Shown here: positions 17,201 through 27,054 of the stretch, in pieces
How the letters are laid out: each line of letters opens with the position of its first letter
Position numbering within the stretch: position 1 is the stretch's first letter
NCBI GenBank assembly: GCA_938049385.1
Contig: CALIBQ010000015.1
Location: 23,744 to 87,743, forward strand
Direction of reading: 5' to 3'
Length of the DNA: 64,000 nt
Origin: an uncultured Anaerolineae bacterium
GTDB lineage: Bacteria > Chloroflexota > Anaerolineae > JACIWP01
Program-made: the position numbers and the translations under genes
Notes under the pieces: generated by a model
Seen by the model: only the letters and a program-made list of their open reading frames with translations
The model's database searches: none
What the model was told of the DNA's origin: nothing

Positions 17201-18767
17201 CGACGAACCCCTTGTCCTGCAAGCTCTCCAGGACAGCCTTCAGCGCAGAGGATACCGGGTGGACACTGCCTCCACCGGGCGAGAAGCCTTAGAGCAAGCG
17301 CGCGCTACTATGCCGGACCTTATCATCCTGGACCTGCTCCTGCCCGGCATGGACGGGTTCGAGGTCTTCCAAACGCTCAAGCGGGATGTCCAGACCCGAC
17401 ATATCCCCATTATCCTCCTGACCGGGGTGTACGACAGCGCGGAAACCATGCATGCCGGCTTTCAGATGGGTGCCGCCGGCTATATCATCAAGGAACGCGG
17501 CCCGAATTTCAACGCCGAGAAGCTGGCGCAGACGGTTGAGCAGGTGCTGGAGCACACGCCGGCCGCCGCCCCCGCCGGCGCCTCCATCCTCATTATTGAC
17601 GACGACCGGCTCCATCAGGCCGTCCTCCAGCGCAGTCTGGTGGAGGCCGGCTTTCATGTCCGGCTGTCCTCTGAAGGAAAACGCGGCATGGAAATCGTCC
17701 AGGAGGATGCGCCGGACCTGGTTCTGCTGGACTACAGGCTCCCGGACACAGATGGGCTACAGCTCCTGCGCACACTGCGCTCCTCTTTCCCGGACATGGC
17801 TATCGTGTTCATGACTGCCTACGGCTCTGAGGAGGTCGCGGTCGAAGCACTGCGAAGCGGTGCGGACGATTACCTCATCAAGCCTTTCCGCCCCTGGCAT
17901 ATCCTCACCGTGGTCGAGGAGAGTTTGGAAAAGGCCCGACAGCGCCGGCTGACCCGCATCCTGCTCGAAGAACTGCGCCAGTCCAACCTGCGCCTACGCG
18001 CCAAACAGCAGGAGCTGGAGGCAGAGCACCAGGCGCTCCAGGAAGCGTACCGCCAGTTGGAACAGTTTGACCAACTGAAAGAGGAATGGCTGAGCATGAT
18101 GGTCCATGACCTGAAAAGCCCTATCGGCATCCTGCTCAGTGCGGTGGACCTGCTCGGCTCGGACTTCGAGCCCCAGATGGATGACGAACAGCGGGCGGTC
18201 CTTGAAAGCGCGCGCCGAGCCAGCGCACAGCTCCTCTCTATGATGAGCAATTTCCTGGATGTCCAGCGGTTGGAAGCGGGCAAACTGGCCCTGATCCGCA
18301 CCCCGCTGAACCTGAACGAGCTGGTGCGGAACGCCGGCATGGCCGTCCTGCCGCGGGCGCGCGAACAGCAGGTGAGCATCTTCTTTGACTTGGACAGGGA
18401 CCTGCCGGTAGTGCTGGCGGACGAGGATCTGATGGAGCGCGTGCTCGGCAACCTGCTGGACAACGCGTTGAAGTTCACGCCGGCCCAGGGCACCATCACA
18501 TTGTTCACCCAGGCCGGCACCGATGAGGTGCGGGTTGGTGTGGCTGATACCGGCGAAGGGATCCCGGCAGGGGAGCGCCCGCGGGTTTTCGAAAAATTCA
18601 CCCAGCTCCGCCGGCCGGGAAAGGGAGCGCGCGGCAGCGGCCTGGGGCTCACTTTCTGCCGGCTGGCCGTGGAGGCGCACGGCGGCCGCATCTGGGTCGA
18701 GGACAACCACCCTCGGGGAAGCCGCTTCATCTTCACACTGCCCCTGCAGGCTCCTCCTCAGGAGTGA
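17163..18767 (+). CDS. Tandem-receiver hybrid histidine kinase
   Basis: About 534 residues in the order REC-REC-coiled coil-HisKA-HATPase. Receiver 1 has ILVVDDEP and phospho-acceptor Asp57 in LIILDLLLPGMDG. Receiver 2 has ILIIDDDR, LVLLDYRLPDTDG and the Lys in DDYLIKPF. A Glu/Gln-rich coiled coil comes next, then the H-box MMVHDLKSPIGIL, the N-box LGNLLDNALKFTP and the G boxes VADTGEGIP and GSGLGLTFC. No membrane or sensor domain is present, so it is cytoplasmic and probably takes phosphate from another kinase or partner. The ATG at 17163 has AGGAGG about 10 bases upstream and directly begins the receiver fold. No output regulator gene is nearby. Confidence 0.93.
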   Translation: MARKPSPRILVVDDEPLVLQALQDSLQRRGYRVDTASTGREALEQARATMPDLIILDLLLPGMDGFEVFQTLKRDVQTRHIPIILLTGVYDSAETMHAGFQMGAAGYIIKERGPNFNAEKLAQTVEQVLEHTPAAAPAGASILIIDDDRLHQAVLQRSLVEAGFHVRLSSEGKRGMEIVQEDAPDLVLLDYRLPDTDGLQLLRTLRSSFPDMAIVFMTAYGSEEVAVEALRSGADDYLIKPFRPWHILTVVEESLEKARQRRLTRILLEELRQSNLRLRAKQQELEAEHQALQEAYRQLEQFDQLKEEWLSMMVHDLKSPIGILLSAVDLLGSDFEPQMDDEQRAVLESARRASAQLLSMMSNFLDVQRLEAGKLALIRTPLNLNELVRNAGMAVLPRAREQQVSIFFDLDRDLPVVLADEDLMERVLGNLLDNALKFTPAQGTITLFTQAGTDEVRVGVADTGEGIPAGERPRVFEKFTQLRRPGKGARGSGLGLTFCRLAVEAHGGRIWVEDNHPRGSRFIFTLPLQAPPQE

Positions 18768-18776
18768 CGGCGCCCC

Positions 18777-21700
18777 ATGCCTACCCCGCGCTCGGTAAAG
18801 CTGTCCCACCTTTTCCTGCTGATCCTGCTCCCACTGGTCTGCGCAGCGGCCGCCGGCCTGGCCTGGTCCGCTCTGCCGACGCCGGCCGCCCCCCTGCCGG
18901 GACCGGACCCGCGCATGTGGCCGCCCTACGGCATCAACCTTTCTCCCTGGCATCTGTCCGATGCGGGGTGGAACGCCCAACTGGATGAGGTCGAGCAAAT
19001 CCTCCCGGGCGGCTGGGTGCGCGTCCGCTTCCGCTGGGCGGAGCTGGAGCCGGCACCCGGTCAGTTCGATTGGACGTTAGCGGACCGCATTGTGGGTGCC
19101 CTGCGCGGCCGGCGGTTGCGCCTGCTGGCTGTGCTGGAGACCAGCCCGGCCTGGGCAAGGGGCGAGCAGGACCAGGATAATCCCTATGCCCCGCCAAAAG
19201 AGCGCCGGCACTTCGGCGCCTTTACCGCGGCCTTCGCCGGCCGCTACGGGGACACAGCCGCCGCTTATCAAATTTGGGATGAACCCAACATCATCCCGCA
19301 TTGGGGCAGCCGCTATGTGAACGCCGCAGAATACACCGACCTCCTGCGCGAAGCCGCCGTGCAGATTCGCTCCGTGGACCCCGACGCCGTTATCCTGGCC
19401 GGCGGGCTGGCGCCCAACATCGAACCCGGCGGCCTGAATCAAAGCGATATCATCTTCCTGCGGGAAATGTATGCCGCCGGCGCCGCGCAGTGGTTCGACG
19501 CGCTGGCCGCCAAGCCCTACGGCCTGCGCGCCGGCCCGGACGACCCACCGGACCCCACCCAGCTCAATTTCCAGCGGGTCTCCCTTCTGCGCCAGGTGAT
19601 GCTGGAAGCCGGCGACGGGGCTACCCCCATTTGGGGCGTGGAATTCGGCTGGAACAGCCTGCCGGCGGACTGGCAGGGTGCGCCATCCCCCTGGGGCACC
19701 ACTGACGAGGAAACACAGGCCCGCTGGACGCTGGAGGCGGCCGGCATCGCCCACCGCTCCTGGCCGTGGATGGGGCCGCTCCTTTGGGCAGATTGGCAGC
19801 CCGATGCCCCGCCGGATGACCCGCGCTGGGGCTTCGCGGTGGTGGACAGCGAAGGCCGGCCGCGCCCGGTGCTGGCATCCCTGCGCGCCCTGCCGGCCCT
19901 CTCCCAAACCGCCGGCGCTGGCGTCCATGCCTTCTGGGAGCCTTCGGTGACCATCGAAGGGAATTGGCGCATCGCCCCTGATGGAGCCGACATCGGGGAG
20001 GATGGGGCGGTTATGCGCATCCGCTTCGTCGGGACGGGCATTGACCTGGCTGTGCGGCGCGGCCCCTATTGGGCCTACCTGGAGGTGGCCGTTGACGGCC
20101 GGCCGGCCAACGCCCTGCCGAGCGACGAGGCCGGCCGGAGCTACCTGGTGCTGTACGACCCCCTGCGGGCGCCGGCGGTAGTACCGCTGGCGCGCGGCCT
20201 GCCGGCCGGCGAGCATGAAGCACGGATTGTCGCGCACGGCGGCTGGGACCAGTGGGCGCTGGCATATTTCGCTGTGCATGAGGGCACGCCGGCGCGGTCC
20301 CCCTGGCCGGCGGCCGCCGTAGGAGCGCTCGCCGGCCTGCTGATGGACACTGCCATCGTATTGGGTGTGCGTGGTGTGTTTCAAAAGCTGACCCTTTTGC
20401 TCGCCGGCCTATGGGGGAGGGCACATAATTGGTTCACGGGGCGGCCCCTCTCCCTGCGGATTACCATCCTGGCCGCCGCCGGCGCTCTCTTCCTCCTGGC
20501 GCAGGGTTCCATCTTGCCGCTGATCGGTCTGCTGGGCTGTGCTGTGATGATCCTGCTCTGGCCGCCGGCCGGCCTGGTCCTGGCGCCGGCGGGCTTCCCG
20601 CTCTTCCTGCGCCCGCCGGTGCTTTTCGGATACACTGTCCCCAATCTGGAATCCATCATCTGGCTGACACTGGTTGGCCTGCTCTGGTGCACTGCACTGC
20701 GCGGCGGCCTGCGGGATTTGTGGAGCCGGCTCTGGCGGACCCGTTCCTGGGTAGATGCAGGGGTACTGGGATTGCTGTTTGCGGCCGGCCTGAGTACAAT
20801 ATTTGCTCAGCATCCGGGCACTGCTGGGCACGAGTGGCGTACGGTGTTCCTGGGGCCCGCCCTGCTGTACGGCCTCTGGCGGGCGATGCCGGGGGGCCGG
20901 CAGGAAGCGCAGTGGCGCTTGCTGGCCGTGGATGCGCTCATCGCCGGCGGAGTGATCGCCGCGCTGGCTGGCATCGTCCAGTGGGTCTCGGGCGCCGGCC
21001 TGATCACCGCCGAGGGGGTGGCACGGGTGCGCGCCTGGTACGGCTCGCCCAACAACCTGGCGCTGTACCTGGAGCGGCTGGTGCCGGTTGCACTGTCCAT
21101 GGCGCTATTGGGGGGCGCCGGCCGCCGGCGTTTGACCTACGGCCTGGCGCTCCTGCCTCTGTTGACGGCGCTTTATCTCACGTTTTCGCGCGGCGCCTGG
21201 CTGTTGGGACTGCCGGCGTCCCTCATCGTGATGGGCGTAGCGCGCGGCGGCAGATGGCGCTGGGGGGCGCTGGCCGGCGTCCTGCTCATCGGCATAATGC
21301 TCCTGCCGCTGGCCGGCACGGAGCGCCTGCAGAGCTTGCTGGACACATCGGCCGGCACCGGCTTCGTGCGCCTGAAGCTCTGGCAGGGCACCTGGAATAT
21401 GATTCGCGAGCACCCGGTGCTGGGGGTCGGGCCGGACAATTTCCTGTACCTGTACCGCACCCGCTACGTCCTGCCGGCGGCATGGGAGGAGCTGAACCTC
21501 TCCCATCCGCACAACATCGTGCTGGATGCCTGGACCCGCACCGGCATATTGGGGCTGGCGTCACTGGGGGTCCTGCTGACGGCGTTGGTACGCCGGCTCT
21601 GGCGCATGTCGCGGCAGGCCGGGGAGCCGGCTGAGCGGGCGCTGTATATCGGCCTGCTGGGTTCGCTGGCCGCTTCCCTGGCCCACGGCCTGATTGACAA

Positions 21701-21788
21701 TTCGTTTTTCCTGGTGGACCTGGCGATGGTATTGATGATGACCGCCGGCCTGGCGGCGCGCCCTGAACGGCCGGCGGAAGAACAATAA
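18777..21788 (+). CDS. Fusion: extracytoplasmic GH-A glycosidase-like domain plus O-antigen ligase/polymerase membrane domain
   Basis: 1003 residues in one uninterrupted frame. A signal-anchor (about 9-35) is followed by a TIM-barrel domain with [12 protein letters not shown] near residue 82, the probable acid/base in YQIWDEPNI near residue 166 and the probable nucleophile in WGVEFGWNS near residue 285. A beta-rich segment (about 385-505) links it to a multi-helix membrane part. There [20 protein letters not shown] (about 743-762) and [15 protein letters not shown] with the [20 protein letters not shown] block (about 880-925) are typical of Wzy_C/WaaL. The WDEPN motif replaces the usual NEP. 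It starts nine bases after the kinase stop. A single protein may cut and polymerise or ligate the same glycan. Confidence 0.88.
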   Translation: MPTPRSVKLSHLFLLILLPLVCAAAAGLAWSALPTPAAPLPGPDPRMWPPYGINLSPWHLSDAGWNAQLDEVEQILPGGWVRVRFRWAELEPAPGQFDWTLADRIVGALRGRRLRLLAVLETSPAWARGEQDQDNPYAPPKERRHFGAFTAAFAGRYGDTAAAYQIWDEPNIIPHWGSRYVNAAEYTDLLREAAVQIRSVDPDAVILAGGLAPNIEPGGLNQSDIIFLREMYAAGAAQWFDALAAKPYGLRAGPDDPPDPTQLNFQRVSLLRQVMLEAGDGATPIWGVEFGWNSLPADWQGAPSPWGTTDEETQARWTLEAAGIAHRSWPWMGPLLWADWQPDAPPDDPRWGFAVVDSEGRPRPVLASLRALPALSQTAGAGVHAFWEPSVTIEGNWRIAPDGADIGEDGAVMRIRFVGTGIDLAVRRGPYWAYLEVAVDGRPANALPSDEAGRSYLVLYDPLRAPAVVPLARGLPAGEHEARIVAHGGWDQWALAYFAVHEGTPARSPWPAAAVGALAGLLMDTAIVLGVRGVFQKLTLLLAGLWGRAHNWFTGRPLSLRITILAAAGALFLLAQGSILPLIGLLGCAVMILLWPPAGLVLAPAGFPLFLRPPVLFGYTVPNLESIIWLTLVGLLWCTALRGGLRDLWSRLWRTRSWVDAGVLGLLFAAGLSTIFAQHPGTAGHEWRTVFLGPALLYGLWRAMPGGRQEAQWRLLAVDALIAGGVIAALAGIVQWVSGAGLITAEGVARVRAWYGSPNNLALYLERLVPVALSMALLGGAGRRRLTYGLALLPLLTALYLTFSRGAWLLGLPASLIVMGVARGGRWRWGALAGVLLIGIMLLPLAGTERLQSLLDTSAGTGFVRLKLWQGTWNMIREHPVLGVGPDNFLYLYRTRYVLPAAWEELNLSHPHNIVLDAWTRTGILGLASLGVLLTALVRRLWRMSRQAGEPAERALYIGLLGSLAASLAHGLIDNSFFLVDLAMVLMMTAGLAARPERPAEEQ

Positions 21789-21819
21789 ATTGGACGAGAG
21801 AATCGGGAGGAGGAATCCG

Positions 21820-22770
21820 ATGCGCGTGCTCATCACCGGCGGTGCCGGCTTCATTGGCTCTCACCTCTGTGACTATTTTCTGGAAAAGGGCCATACCGTC
21901 ATCGCCATGGATAATCTGGTCACCGGCTCGACGCGCAATATCGAACATCTCATCGGCCATGAACGCTTCCTGTTCATCAAGCATGATGTAACCGAATACA
22001 TCTACCTGAAAGGCCCGATAGACGCCGTCCTGCACCTGGCATCCCTGCCCAGCCCGGTGGACTACCTGCGTCATCCCATCAAGACCCTCAAGGTTGGCGC
22101 CCTTGGCACGCATAAGACCCTGGGTTTTGCTCTGGCCAAAGGAGCGCGCTATCTGCTGGCTTCCACATCGGAGGTCTACGGAGACCCGGAGGTGCATCCC
22201 CAGCCCGAATCATACTGGGGCCACGTCAACCCGGTCGGCCCGCGCGGCGTCTACGACGAGTCCAAGCGCTTTGCTGAGGCCATGACTATGGCCTATCACC
22301 GCGCCCACGGCCTGGATACCCGCATCGTGCGCATCTTCAACACCTACGGTCCCCGCATGCGTCTGGACGACGGCCGGGTAGTGCCCAACTTCATCAAGCA
22401 GGCCCTGTTGGGAGAGCCGCTGACAGTGTACGACTCTGGGGAGCGCACCCGCTCCTTCTGCTACGTCAGCGACCTGGTGGACGGCATCTACCGCCTGCTG
22501 ATGTCCGACGAGGTGGAGCCGGTCAACCTAGGCAACCCCTGTGAGATCACCATCCGGGAGTTCGCCGAGAAGGTCAAGGAGATCGCCGGCAGTACCTCTC
22601 CCATCACCTACATCACGCCGGCCGATGACCGCACGCGCGACGACCCGCGCACCCGTCGGCCGGATATCTCCAAGGCGCGCCGCATCCTGGGCTGGGAGCC
22701 GAAGGTGAGCCTGGATGAGGGTCTGCGCCTGACCGTGGAGTGGTTCCGCGAGTACCTGGGGCTGAAGTAA
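21820..22770 (+). CDS. UDP-glucuronate decarboxylase-like NAD-dependent SDR
   Basis: About 316 residues, extended short-chain dehydrogenase. It has the NAD motif [16 protein letters not shown], the [11 protein letters not shown]er/Thr region, the catalytic YDESKRFAE (Tyr-x3-Lys), and [16 protein letters not shown], the stretch typical of UDP-xylose synthase. The predicted reaction is UDP-glucuronate to UDP-xylose, giving a pentose donor for the neighbouring polysaccharide genes. A related dTDP- or UDP-sugar epimerase/dehydratase remains possible. The ATG at 21820 has AGGAGG six bases upstream; a TTG at 21790 is in frame but has no such site. Confidence 0.86.
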   Translation: MRVLITGGAGFIGSHLCDYFLEKGHTVIAMDNLVTGSTRNIEHLIGHERFLFIKHDVTEYIYLKGPIDAVLHLASLPSPVDYLRHPIKTLKVGALGTHKTLGFALAKGARYLLASTSEVYGDPEVHPQPESYWGHVNPVGPRGVYDESKRFAEAMTMAYHRAHGLDTRIVRIFNTYGPRMRLDDGRVVPNFIKQALLGEPLTVYDSGERTRSFCYVSDLVDGIYRLLMSDEVEPVNLGNPCEITIREFAEKVKEIAGSTSPITYITPADDRTRDDPRTRRPDISKARRILGWEPKVSLDEGLRLTVEWFREYLGLK

Positions 22771-22783
22771 GGAGTAGCGGGGC

Positions 22784-23356
22784 GTGCACCGCCTGCTGGT
22801 ACGGCCGTACCTTGCCCTGGTGCGCTGGTACTTCCGCCGGCTGAAACTGCCGGCCTCGCGCCTGGCCGATCTTTTCCGCCCGCGAGAGCGCTTCCTCCTG
22901 CCCTCCTTCGCCTCCCTGGAGGAGTTCGCCGGCTGGCTGGCCAACCACACCCGCTGGCGATCCGACCCGCTGGCCGGCGTCTTCGACATATTCCCCAGCC
23001 TGGAACACCTGGCCTGGCAGTTGCACCGCCGTGGATACGCGGCCGACGACTGCGACGGCCTGGCCTACTTGGCGGCCCAGGGAGCCCTGCAGTTCGCCGA
23101 TGCCCCTGACCTGGTCTATATCGTTACGCTGGTGCTGGATCCGACGCGCCTGCCGCTACAGCAGGCGGCCCACGTGCTGTGCATCTTCCGACATGCCGGC
23201 CGCTGGCGGGTCATCAGCAACAATGAGCTGTACCCCCAGTCGTATGCCTCGTTCTGGCGCGCCCTGACCAATAACCCGTACTCTCAGGGCCGCACCATCC
23301 TCTTTTACGAGCTTCGCGATGCCCATCTGCGGCCGGCCCGCGAGCCGGCGGCCTGA
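22784..23356 (+). CDS. Small transglutaminase-like protein of unknown role
   Basis: 190 residues, GTG start with AAGGAG 9 bases before it. No signal peptide is obvious, though the N-terminus is basic and amphipathic. YAADDCDGLAYLAAQGAL near residue 85 resembles the Cys site of transglutaminase-like Cys proteases. A later AAHVLCIFR supplies a candidate His, and ISNNELYP follows with a polar residue where Asp or Asn would complete the triad. It lies 13 bases after the decarboxylase stop and so is probably co-transcribed. The catalytic triad is my inference; activity could be peptidase, amidase or none. Confidence 0.6.
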   Translation: MHRLLVRPYLALVRWYFRRLKLPASRLADLFRPRERFLLPSFASLEEFAGWLANHTRWRSDPLAGVFDIFPSLEHLAWQLHRRGYAADDCDGLAYLAAQGALQFADAPDLVYIVTLVLDPTRLPLQQAAHVLCIFRHAGRWRVISNNELYPQSYASFWRALTNNPYSQGRTILFYELRDAHLRPAREPAA

Positions 23357-23383
23357 ACTTTTCCCCTTCTGACGGTTTCGCGC

Positions 23384-23389
23384 TATAAT
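23384..23389 (+). promoter_or_regulatory. -10 box upstream of lepA
   Basis: A perfect TATAAT lies 47 bases before the lepA start. No good -35 box is seen at 16-18 bases upstream, so the promoter is weak or needs an activator. Confidence 0.4.
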
Positions 23390-23436
23390 GTATACCGCCG
23401 GCCGGCAGTTATGCCGGCGCGACGGAAGGTAAGGAG

Positions 23437-25245
23437 ATGGATCAGGCGTATATCCGCAATTTCTGCATCATCGCCCATATTGACCACGGAAAATCGACGC
23501 TGGCGGACCGGCTGTTGGAATATACCGGCACGCTGAGCGCGCGCGAGCTCCAGGACCAGGTGCTCGACTCCATGGAGCTGGAGCGCGAGAAAGGCGTGAC
23601 CATCAAAGCCTCCGCCGTGCGCATGCTCTACACCGCCGATGACGGCCAGCAGTACGAGCTGAACCTGATTGATACGCCCGGACATGTGGACTTCACCTAC
23701 GAGGTCTCGCGAAGCCTGGCCGCCTGCGAGGGCGCCCTGCTCATCGTGGACGCCACCCAAGGTGTGGAAGCCCAGACCTTGGGCAACCTGTACCTGGCGC
23801 TGGAACAGGACCTGGCGATCATCCCGGCGGTCAATAAGATAGACCTGCCCTCGGCGCGGCCGGACGAGGTGGCCCAGGAGCTGGAGCATCTGCTGGGCAC
23901 ACCGGCGGACGAGGTCCTGCGCGTCTCCGCCAAAGAGGGTATCGGCATCAAGGACGTGCTGGAGCGCGTGGTGCAGGAAGTTCCACCGCCGCGCGGCCTG
24001 CGCAAACAACCCCTGCGTGCCCTGATTTTTGACTCCCATTATGACCCCTACAAAGGGGTCATCGCCTACGTGCGTGTGGTGGATGGCGAGGTGCGCCCCG
24101 GCCAGCAGTTAATGCTGATGGCCAGCCGGCGCAGGGCCGAAGCTCTCGAGGTGGGCATCTTCCGCCCCGGCATGCAGGCGGTGGACATCTTGGAGGCCGG
24201 CGAGGTGGGCTACATCGCCACCGGCTTGAAGGAACTGCGCGATGTGCACGTGGGCGATACCATCACCTGGTTCGACCAGCCGGCAGAAATCCCCCTGCCA
24301 GGATACCGCCCGGTCAAGCCTATGGTGTTCGCCGGCCTGTACCCTTCCGAACCCAACGATTATGAACTCCTGCGCGATGCCCTGGCCAAACTCCAGCTCA
24401 ACGACGCCTCCCTGACCTACGAGCCGGAGACCTCCCAAGCCCTGGGCTACGGCTTCCGATGCGGCTTCCTGGGCCTGTTCCACATGGAGATCATCCAGGA
24501 GCGCTTGGAGCGGGAATATGATCTGGACATCGTCTTCACCTCTCCCAGCGTCGAGTATGAGGTCCTGCTGAAGGACGGCACCACCATCACCATTGACAAC
24601 CCGGCCAAACTGCCGTCGGAAGAGCGCATCGCCGAAATCCGCGAGCCGTGGTTGAAGGTGAGCATTTTCACCCCGACGGAGTACATCGGCCCGGTGATGG
24701 AGCTGGTGGCGGGCCGGCGGGGCGAATTTATCGATATGGAATATCTCGATGAGCGGCGCGTTGTCCTGCGCTATCACATGCCCTTGGCGGAGATCGTGGT
24801 GGACTTTTATGACCGCTTGAAATCGGTCTCGCGCGGCTACGCCTCGCTGGACTATGAGTTCGAGGGGTATCGGCCGGCGGACCTGGTGAAGATTGACGTG
24901 CTGGTCAACGGTCAGCCGGTGGATGCGCTGTCCATCATCGTGCACCGTGACCAGGCCTATTACAAGGGCCAGCGGCTGGTGAGCAAGATGAAGCGCGTCA
25001 TCCCGCGCCAGCTCTTCGAGATGCCCATCCAGGCCGCCATCGGCAAACGCGTGATCAGCCGCGCCAACATCAAGGCCCTGCGCAAGGATGTGCTGGCCAA
25101 GTGCTACGGCGGCGACGTTACCCGCAAGCGCAAACTGCTGGAAAAGCAGAAGGCCGGCAAGAAGCGCATGAAAGCGCTGGGCAATATCGAGATACCGCAG
25201 GAAGCCTTTATGTCCGTACTGCGGCTGGACGAGGAGGACGAGTAG
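23437..25245 (+). CDS. lepA: Elongation factor 4 (LepA), back-translocating GTPase
   Basis: 602 residues, the usual family length. G1 is [10 protein letters not shown]3 DTPGHVDF and G4 NKID. The EF-G-like domains follow, and the LepA-specific C-terminus carries [16 protein letters not shown] and ends in [21 protein letters not shown]. It acts on stalled or strained ribosomes. AAGGAG abuts the ATG with no spacer; GGAAGG seven bases upstream of the ATG is the more likely ribosome-binding site. The gene stands alone with its own -10 box. Confidence 0.97.
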   Translation: MDQAYIRNFCIIAHIDHGKSTLADRLLEYTGTLSARELQDQVLDSMELEREKGVTIKASAVRMLYTADDGQQYELNLIDTPGHVDFTYEVSRSLAACEGALLIVDATQGVEAQTLGNLYLALEQDLAIIPAVNKIDLPSARPDEVAQELEHLLGTPADEVLRVSAKEGIGIKDVLERVVQEVPPPRGLRKQPLRALIFDSHYDPYKGVIAYVRVVDGEVRPGQQLMLMASRRRAEALEVGIFRPGMQAVDILEAGEVGYIATGLKELRDVHVGDTITWFDQPAEIPLPGYRPVKPMVFAGLYPSEPNDYELLRDALAKLQLNDASLTYEPETSQALGYGFRCGFLGLFHMEIIQERLEREYDLDIVFTSPSVEYEVLLKDGTTITIDNPAKLPSEERIAEIREPWLKVSIFTPTEYIGPVMELVAGRRGEFIDMEYLDERRVVLRYHMPLAEIVVDFYDRLKSVSRGYASLDYEFEGYRPADLVKIDVLVNGQPVDALSIIVHRDQAYYKGQRLVSKMKRVIPRQLFEMPIQAAIGKRVISRANIKALRKDVLAKCYGGDVTRKRKLLEKQKAGKKRMKALGNIEIPQEAFMSVLRLDEEDE

Positions 25246-25294
25246 CCCTCTTTTCACAGCCCCGGCGTTCCTACAGCACAGAAAGGAGCATGCG

Positions 25295-25960
25295 ATGTTC
25301 GAGATTGACTGGAACGCCTATGAGCTGGTAGACCTCTCGTATGAGGTACAGGCCGGCCAAGATGGGGATCGTCCCTTCTTGGTCACCCCTTCCCGACTGG
25401 TAGATGGGTCGTACAAATACGACATCCAGACCCATTCCCACGTCGGTTCTCACGTGGAGTTCCCCCGCCACTTTTTCGGCGAGGGTGCCCGGGGCGTTAC
25501 GGATTATCCGCCGGCCTACTTCCTGGGTCGGGCGGTGCTGTGCCGCATCCTCAAAGGGAGCGACCTGGCCATTCGCCCCGGTGACCTGGAGGCAGAGATC
25601 GGGGATATCATCCGGCCGGGCGACATCGTGGTTTTCCGCAATGATGGGCCGCGCTCGGACGATTTGGAACGCCTGCCGTACTTCACGCCGGCGGCCGCCC
25701 GCTGGCTGCGCGACCACCAGGTCAGGCTCATTGTGCTGGATACCATACGGCTGGGGGAAGACATCGAAGACATGCGGGCCTTCCACGAAATCCTGATGGG
25801 GCCGGGCGCAGAGGTGCCTTTCGTGGAATTCGTGAGCAATCTCGATGCGCTGACCCAGCGCGAGTTCTTCCTGATGTGCCCGCCGTATAAAGTGCGGGGG
25901 CTGGACAGCTCCTTCTGCCGGGTGCTGGCCATACTCGAACGGAACAACCGCATCGGTTGA
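25295..25960 (+). CDS. Cyclase-family metal hydrolase (kynurenine formamidase-like)
   Basis: 221 residues. The motif HSHVGSHVEFPRHF near residue 47 matches the HxGTHxDxPxH metal-binding signature of the cyclase family, with Ser for Thr and Glu for Asp. AAAGGAG sits seven bases before the ATG. Known members hydrolyse N-formylkynurenine, isatin or related amides and lactones. No tryptophan-degradation gene is near, so the substrate is open. A hairpin terminator follows 11 bases after the stop. Confidence 0.83.
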   Translation: MFEIDWNAYELVDLSYEVQAGQDGDRPFLVTPSRLVDGSYKYDIQTHSHVGSHVEFPRHFFGEGARGVTDYPPAYFLGRAVLCRILKGSDLAIRPGDLEAEIGDIIRPGDIVVFRNDGPRSDDLERLPYFTPAAARWLRDHQVRLIVLDTIRLGEDIEDMRAFHEILMGPGAEVPFVEFVSNLDALTQREFFLMCPPYKVRGLDSSFCRVLAILERNNRIG

Positions 25961-25970
25961 GCATAGAAAC

Positions 25971-25995
25971 GCCCCGATAGACATTCTATCGGGGC
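25971..25995 (+). terminator. Hairpin terminator between convergent genes
   Basis: GCCCCGATAG (25971-25980) pairs perfectly with 25986-25995 across loop ACATT. Only TTC follows on the plus strand and GTTTCT on the minus strand, so the U-tract is weak. Its place between two convergent genes suggests it ends transcription in both directions. Confidence 0.65.
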
Positions 25996-26057
25996 TTCAC
26001 GCGCCTCTTCCTGTCCCCTTCCCGACACGCCGGAAGGGCGGAGGTTAGGTTCCCCAT

Positions 26058-26798
26058 TTACGGCTTATAACCCACCACCGTGATGCTCAGGAAGCCGTAG
26101 TTCTCACCGCGCGGATAGGCTACCGCTTCTCGGTGCGGCACCTCGATCTGGACAAAGCCGGCCTCTTCGATAATGCGCAGGTATTCCTTTTCATCCAGCG
26201 CACCGCCGTAGCAGGAAGCCCACCAGTCCGGGTCCTGCCGCAGCTCCGCCGGCACCTCCCCGAATGATACGATGTCGGAGATGGAGAAATGGCCGCCCGG
26301 CGTCAGCACACGGTACATCTCGGCGAAGGCGCGCCGCTTATCGGGCACCAGGTTGATGACGCAGTTGGAAAGGACGACATCCACGCTGTTATCTGCAACC
26401 GGCAGAGCCTCGACCTCTCCCAGGCGGAACTGCACGTTGCGGAAGCCGCCGGCGATGGCGTTGCGGCGTGCCAGCTTGATCATGTCAGGGGTCATGTCCA
26501 CGCCGATGACCAGTCCCTCCGGTCCGACGACACGCGCCGCCAGAAAGACGTCAATGCCGGCGCCGCTCCCAAGGTCGAGCACCGTCTGCCCCGGCCGCAG
26601 GTCGGCGTAGCGGGTAGAGATGCCGCACCCCAGGCCGAGGTTGGCCTCTGCCGGCACGTCCGCCGGCAGTTCGCCGTAATCCACCAGCGGCGCCCATTGG
26701 GCGTCCGCCCCACAGCAGGACGAACTGCAACAGGAGGAGCTTTGCCGGCGGGCGATCTCCGCATACCGCTTCTGCACTTCGGACTTGATGTCTTCCAT
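26058..26798 (-). CDS. arsM: Arsenite methyltransferase
   Basis: About 246 residues. The SAM site is VLDLGSGAGIDVFLAA. The arsenic-binding cysteines expected of ArsM are present in the contexts LGLGCGIST, LSNCVINL and SCYGGAL, and a Cys-rich run SCCSSSCCG lies near residue 26. It methylates As(III) to less retained or volatile forms in the cytoplasm. The ATG at 26798 has GGGAG just upstream; the longer frame to 26834 has no better site. A possible minus-strand promoter is TTGTTA (26863-26858), 18 bases, TATGAT (26839-26834). No arsR, arsB or arsC is adjacent. Confidence 0.93.
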   Translation of the reverse strand: MEDIKSEVQKRYAEIARRQSSSCCSSSCCGADAQWAPLVDYGELPADVPAEANLGLGCGISTRYADLRPGQTVLDLGSGAGIDVFLAARVVGPEGLVIGVDMTPDMIKLARRNAIAGGFRNVQFRLGEVEALPVADNSVDVVLSNCVINLVPDKRRAFAEMYRVLTPGGHFSISDIVSFGEVPAELRQDPDWWASCYGGALDEKEYLRIIEEAGFVQIEVPHREAVAYPRGENYGFLSITVVGYKP

Positions 26799-26889
26799 AT
26801 ATCTCCCTTTCGCCTCGCGATAGATGTGCAACAATCATATATCATGTTATTCTTTCTTAACAAATTGCACAATCGGAGGGGGTTGAGAA

Positions 26890-27044
26890 CAGGACTTTTC
26901 AATGTTATAACATTTTGGGCGACTAGGAGTCGTAGCAATGATGGGCGAAGCCTGCCTGTGTGGGCTTGTCAGTTGGCGCAGGCCGACTTTGCAGCCGTTG
27001 GTGCAGTTTCAACTGCCATTTTGTTAGAATATTGAAAAGCCCTG
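26890..27044 (+). mobile_element. 155-bp MITE-like element, copy B, with three internal hairpins
   Basis: The left end CAGGACTTTTCAAT and the reverse complement of the right end CAGGGCTTTTCAAT match at 13 of 14 positions, with similarity running about 23 bases. Hairpins at 26920-26932, 26948-26967 and 26971-26988 occupy the same places as in the copy at 15045. Base changes between the copies mostly keep the stems paired (for example a G-T pair in the third stem). Flanks GGTTGAGAA and GGTTAGTTG share only the first four bases, so any target duplication has decayed. It lies between arsM and the hydrolase operon. Confidence 0.72.
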
Positions 27045-27054
27045 GGTTAGTTGT

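Noticed and set aside
24109..25257. A 382-codon minus-strand frame opposite lepA
   Set aside because: lepA is certain; the antisense product has no domain and low-complexity His/Gln/Leu content.
25971..25995. Riboswitch upstream of arsM or the cyclase gene
   Set aside because: The hairpin is at the 3' ends of two convergent genes, not in a leader, and is explained as a terminator.
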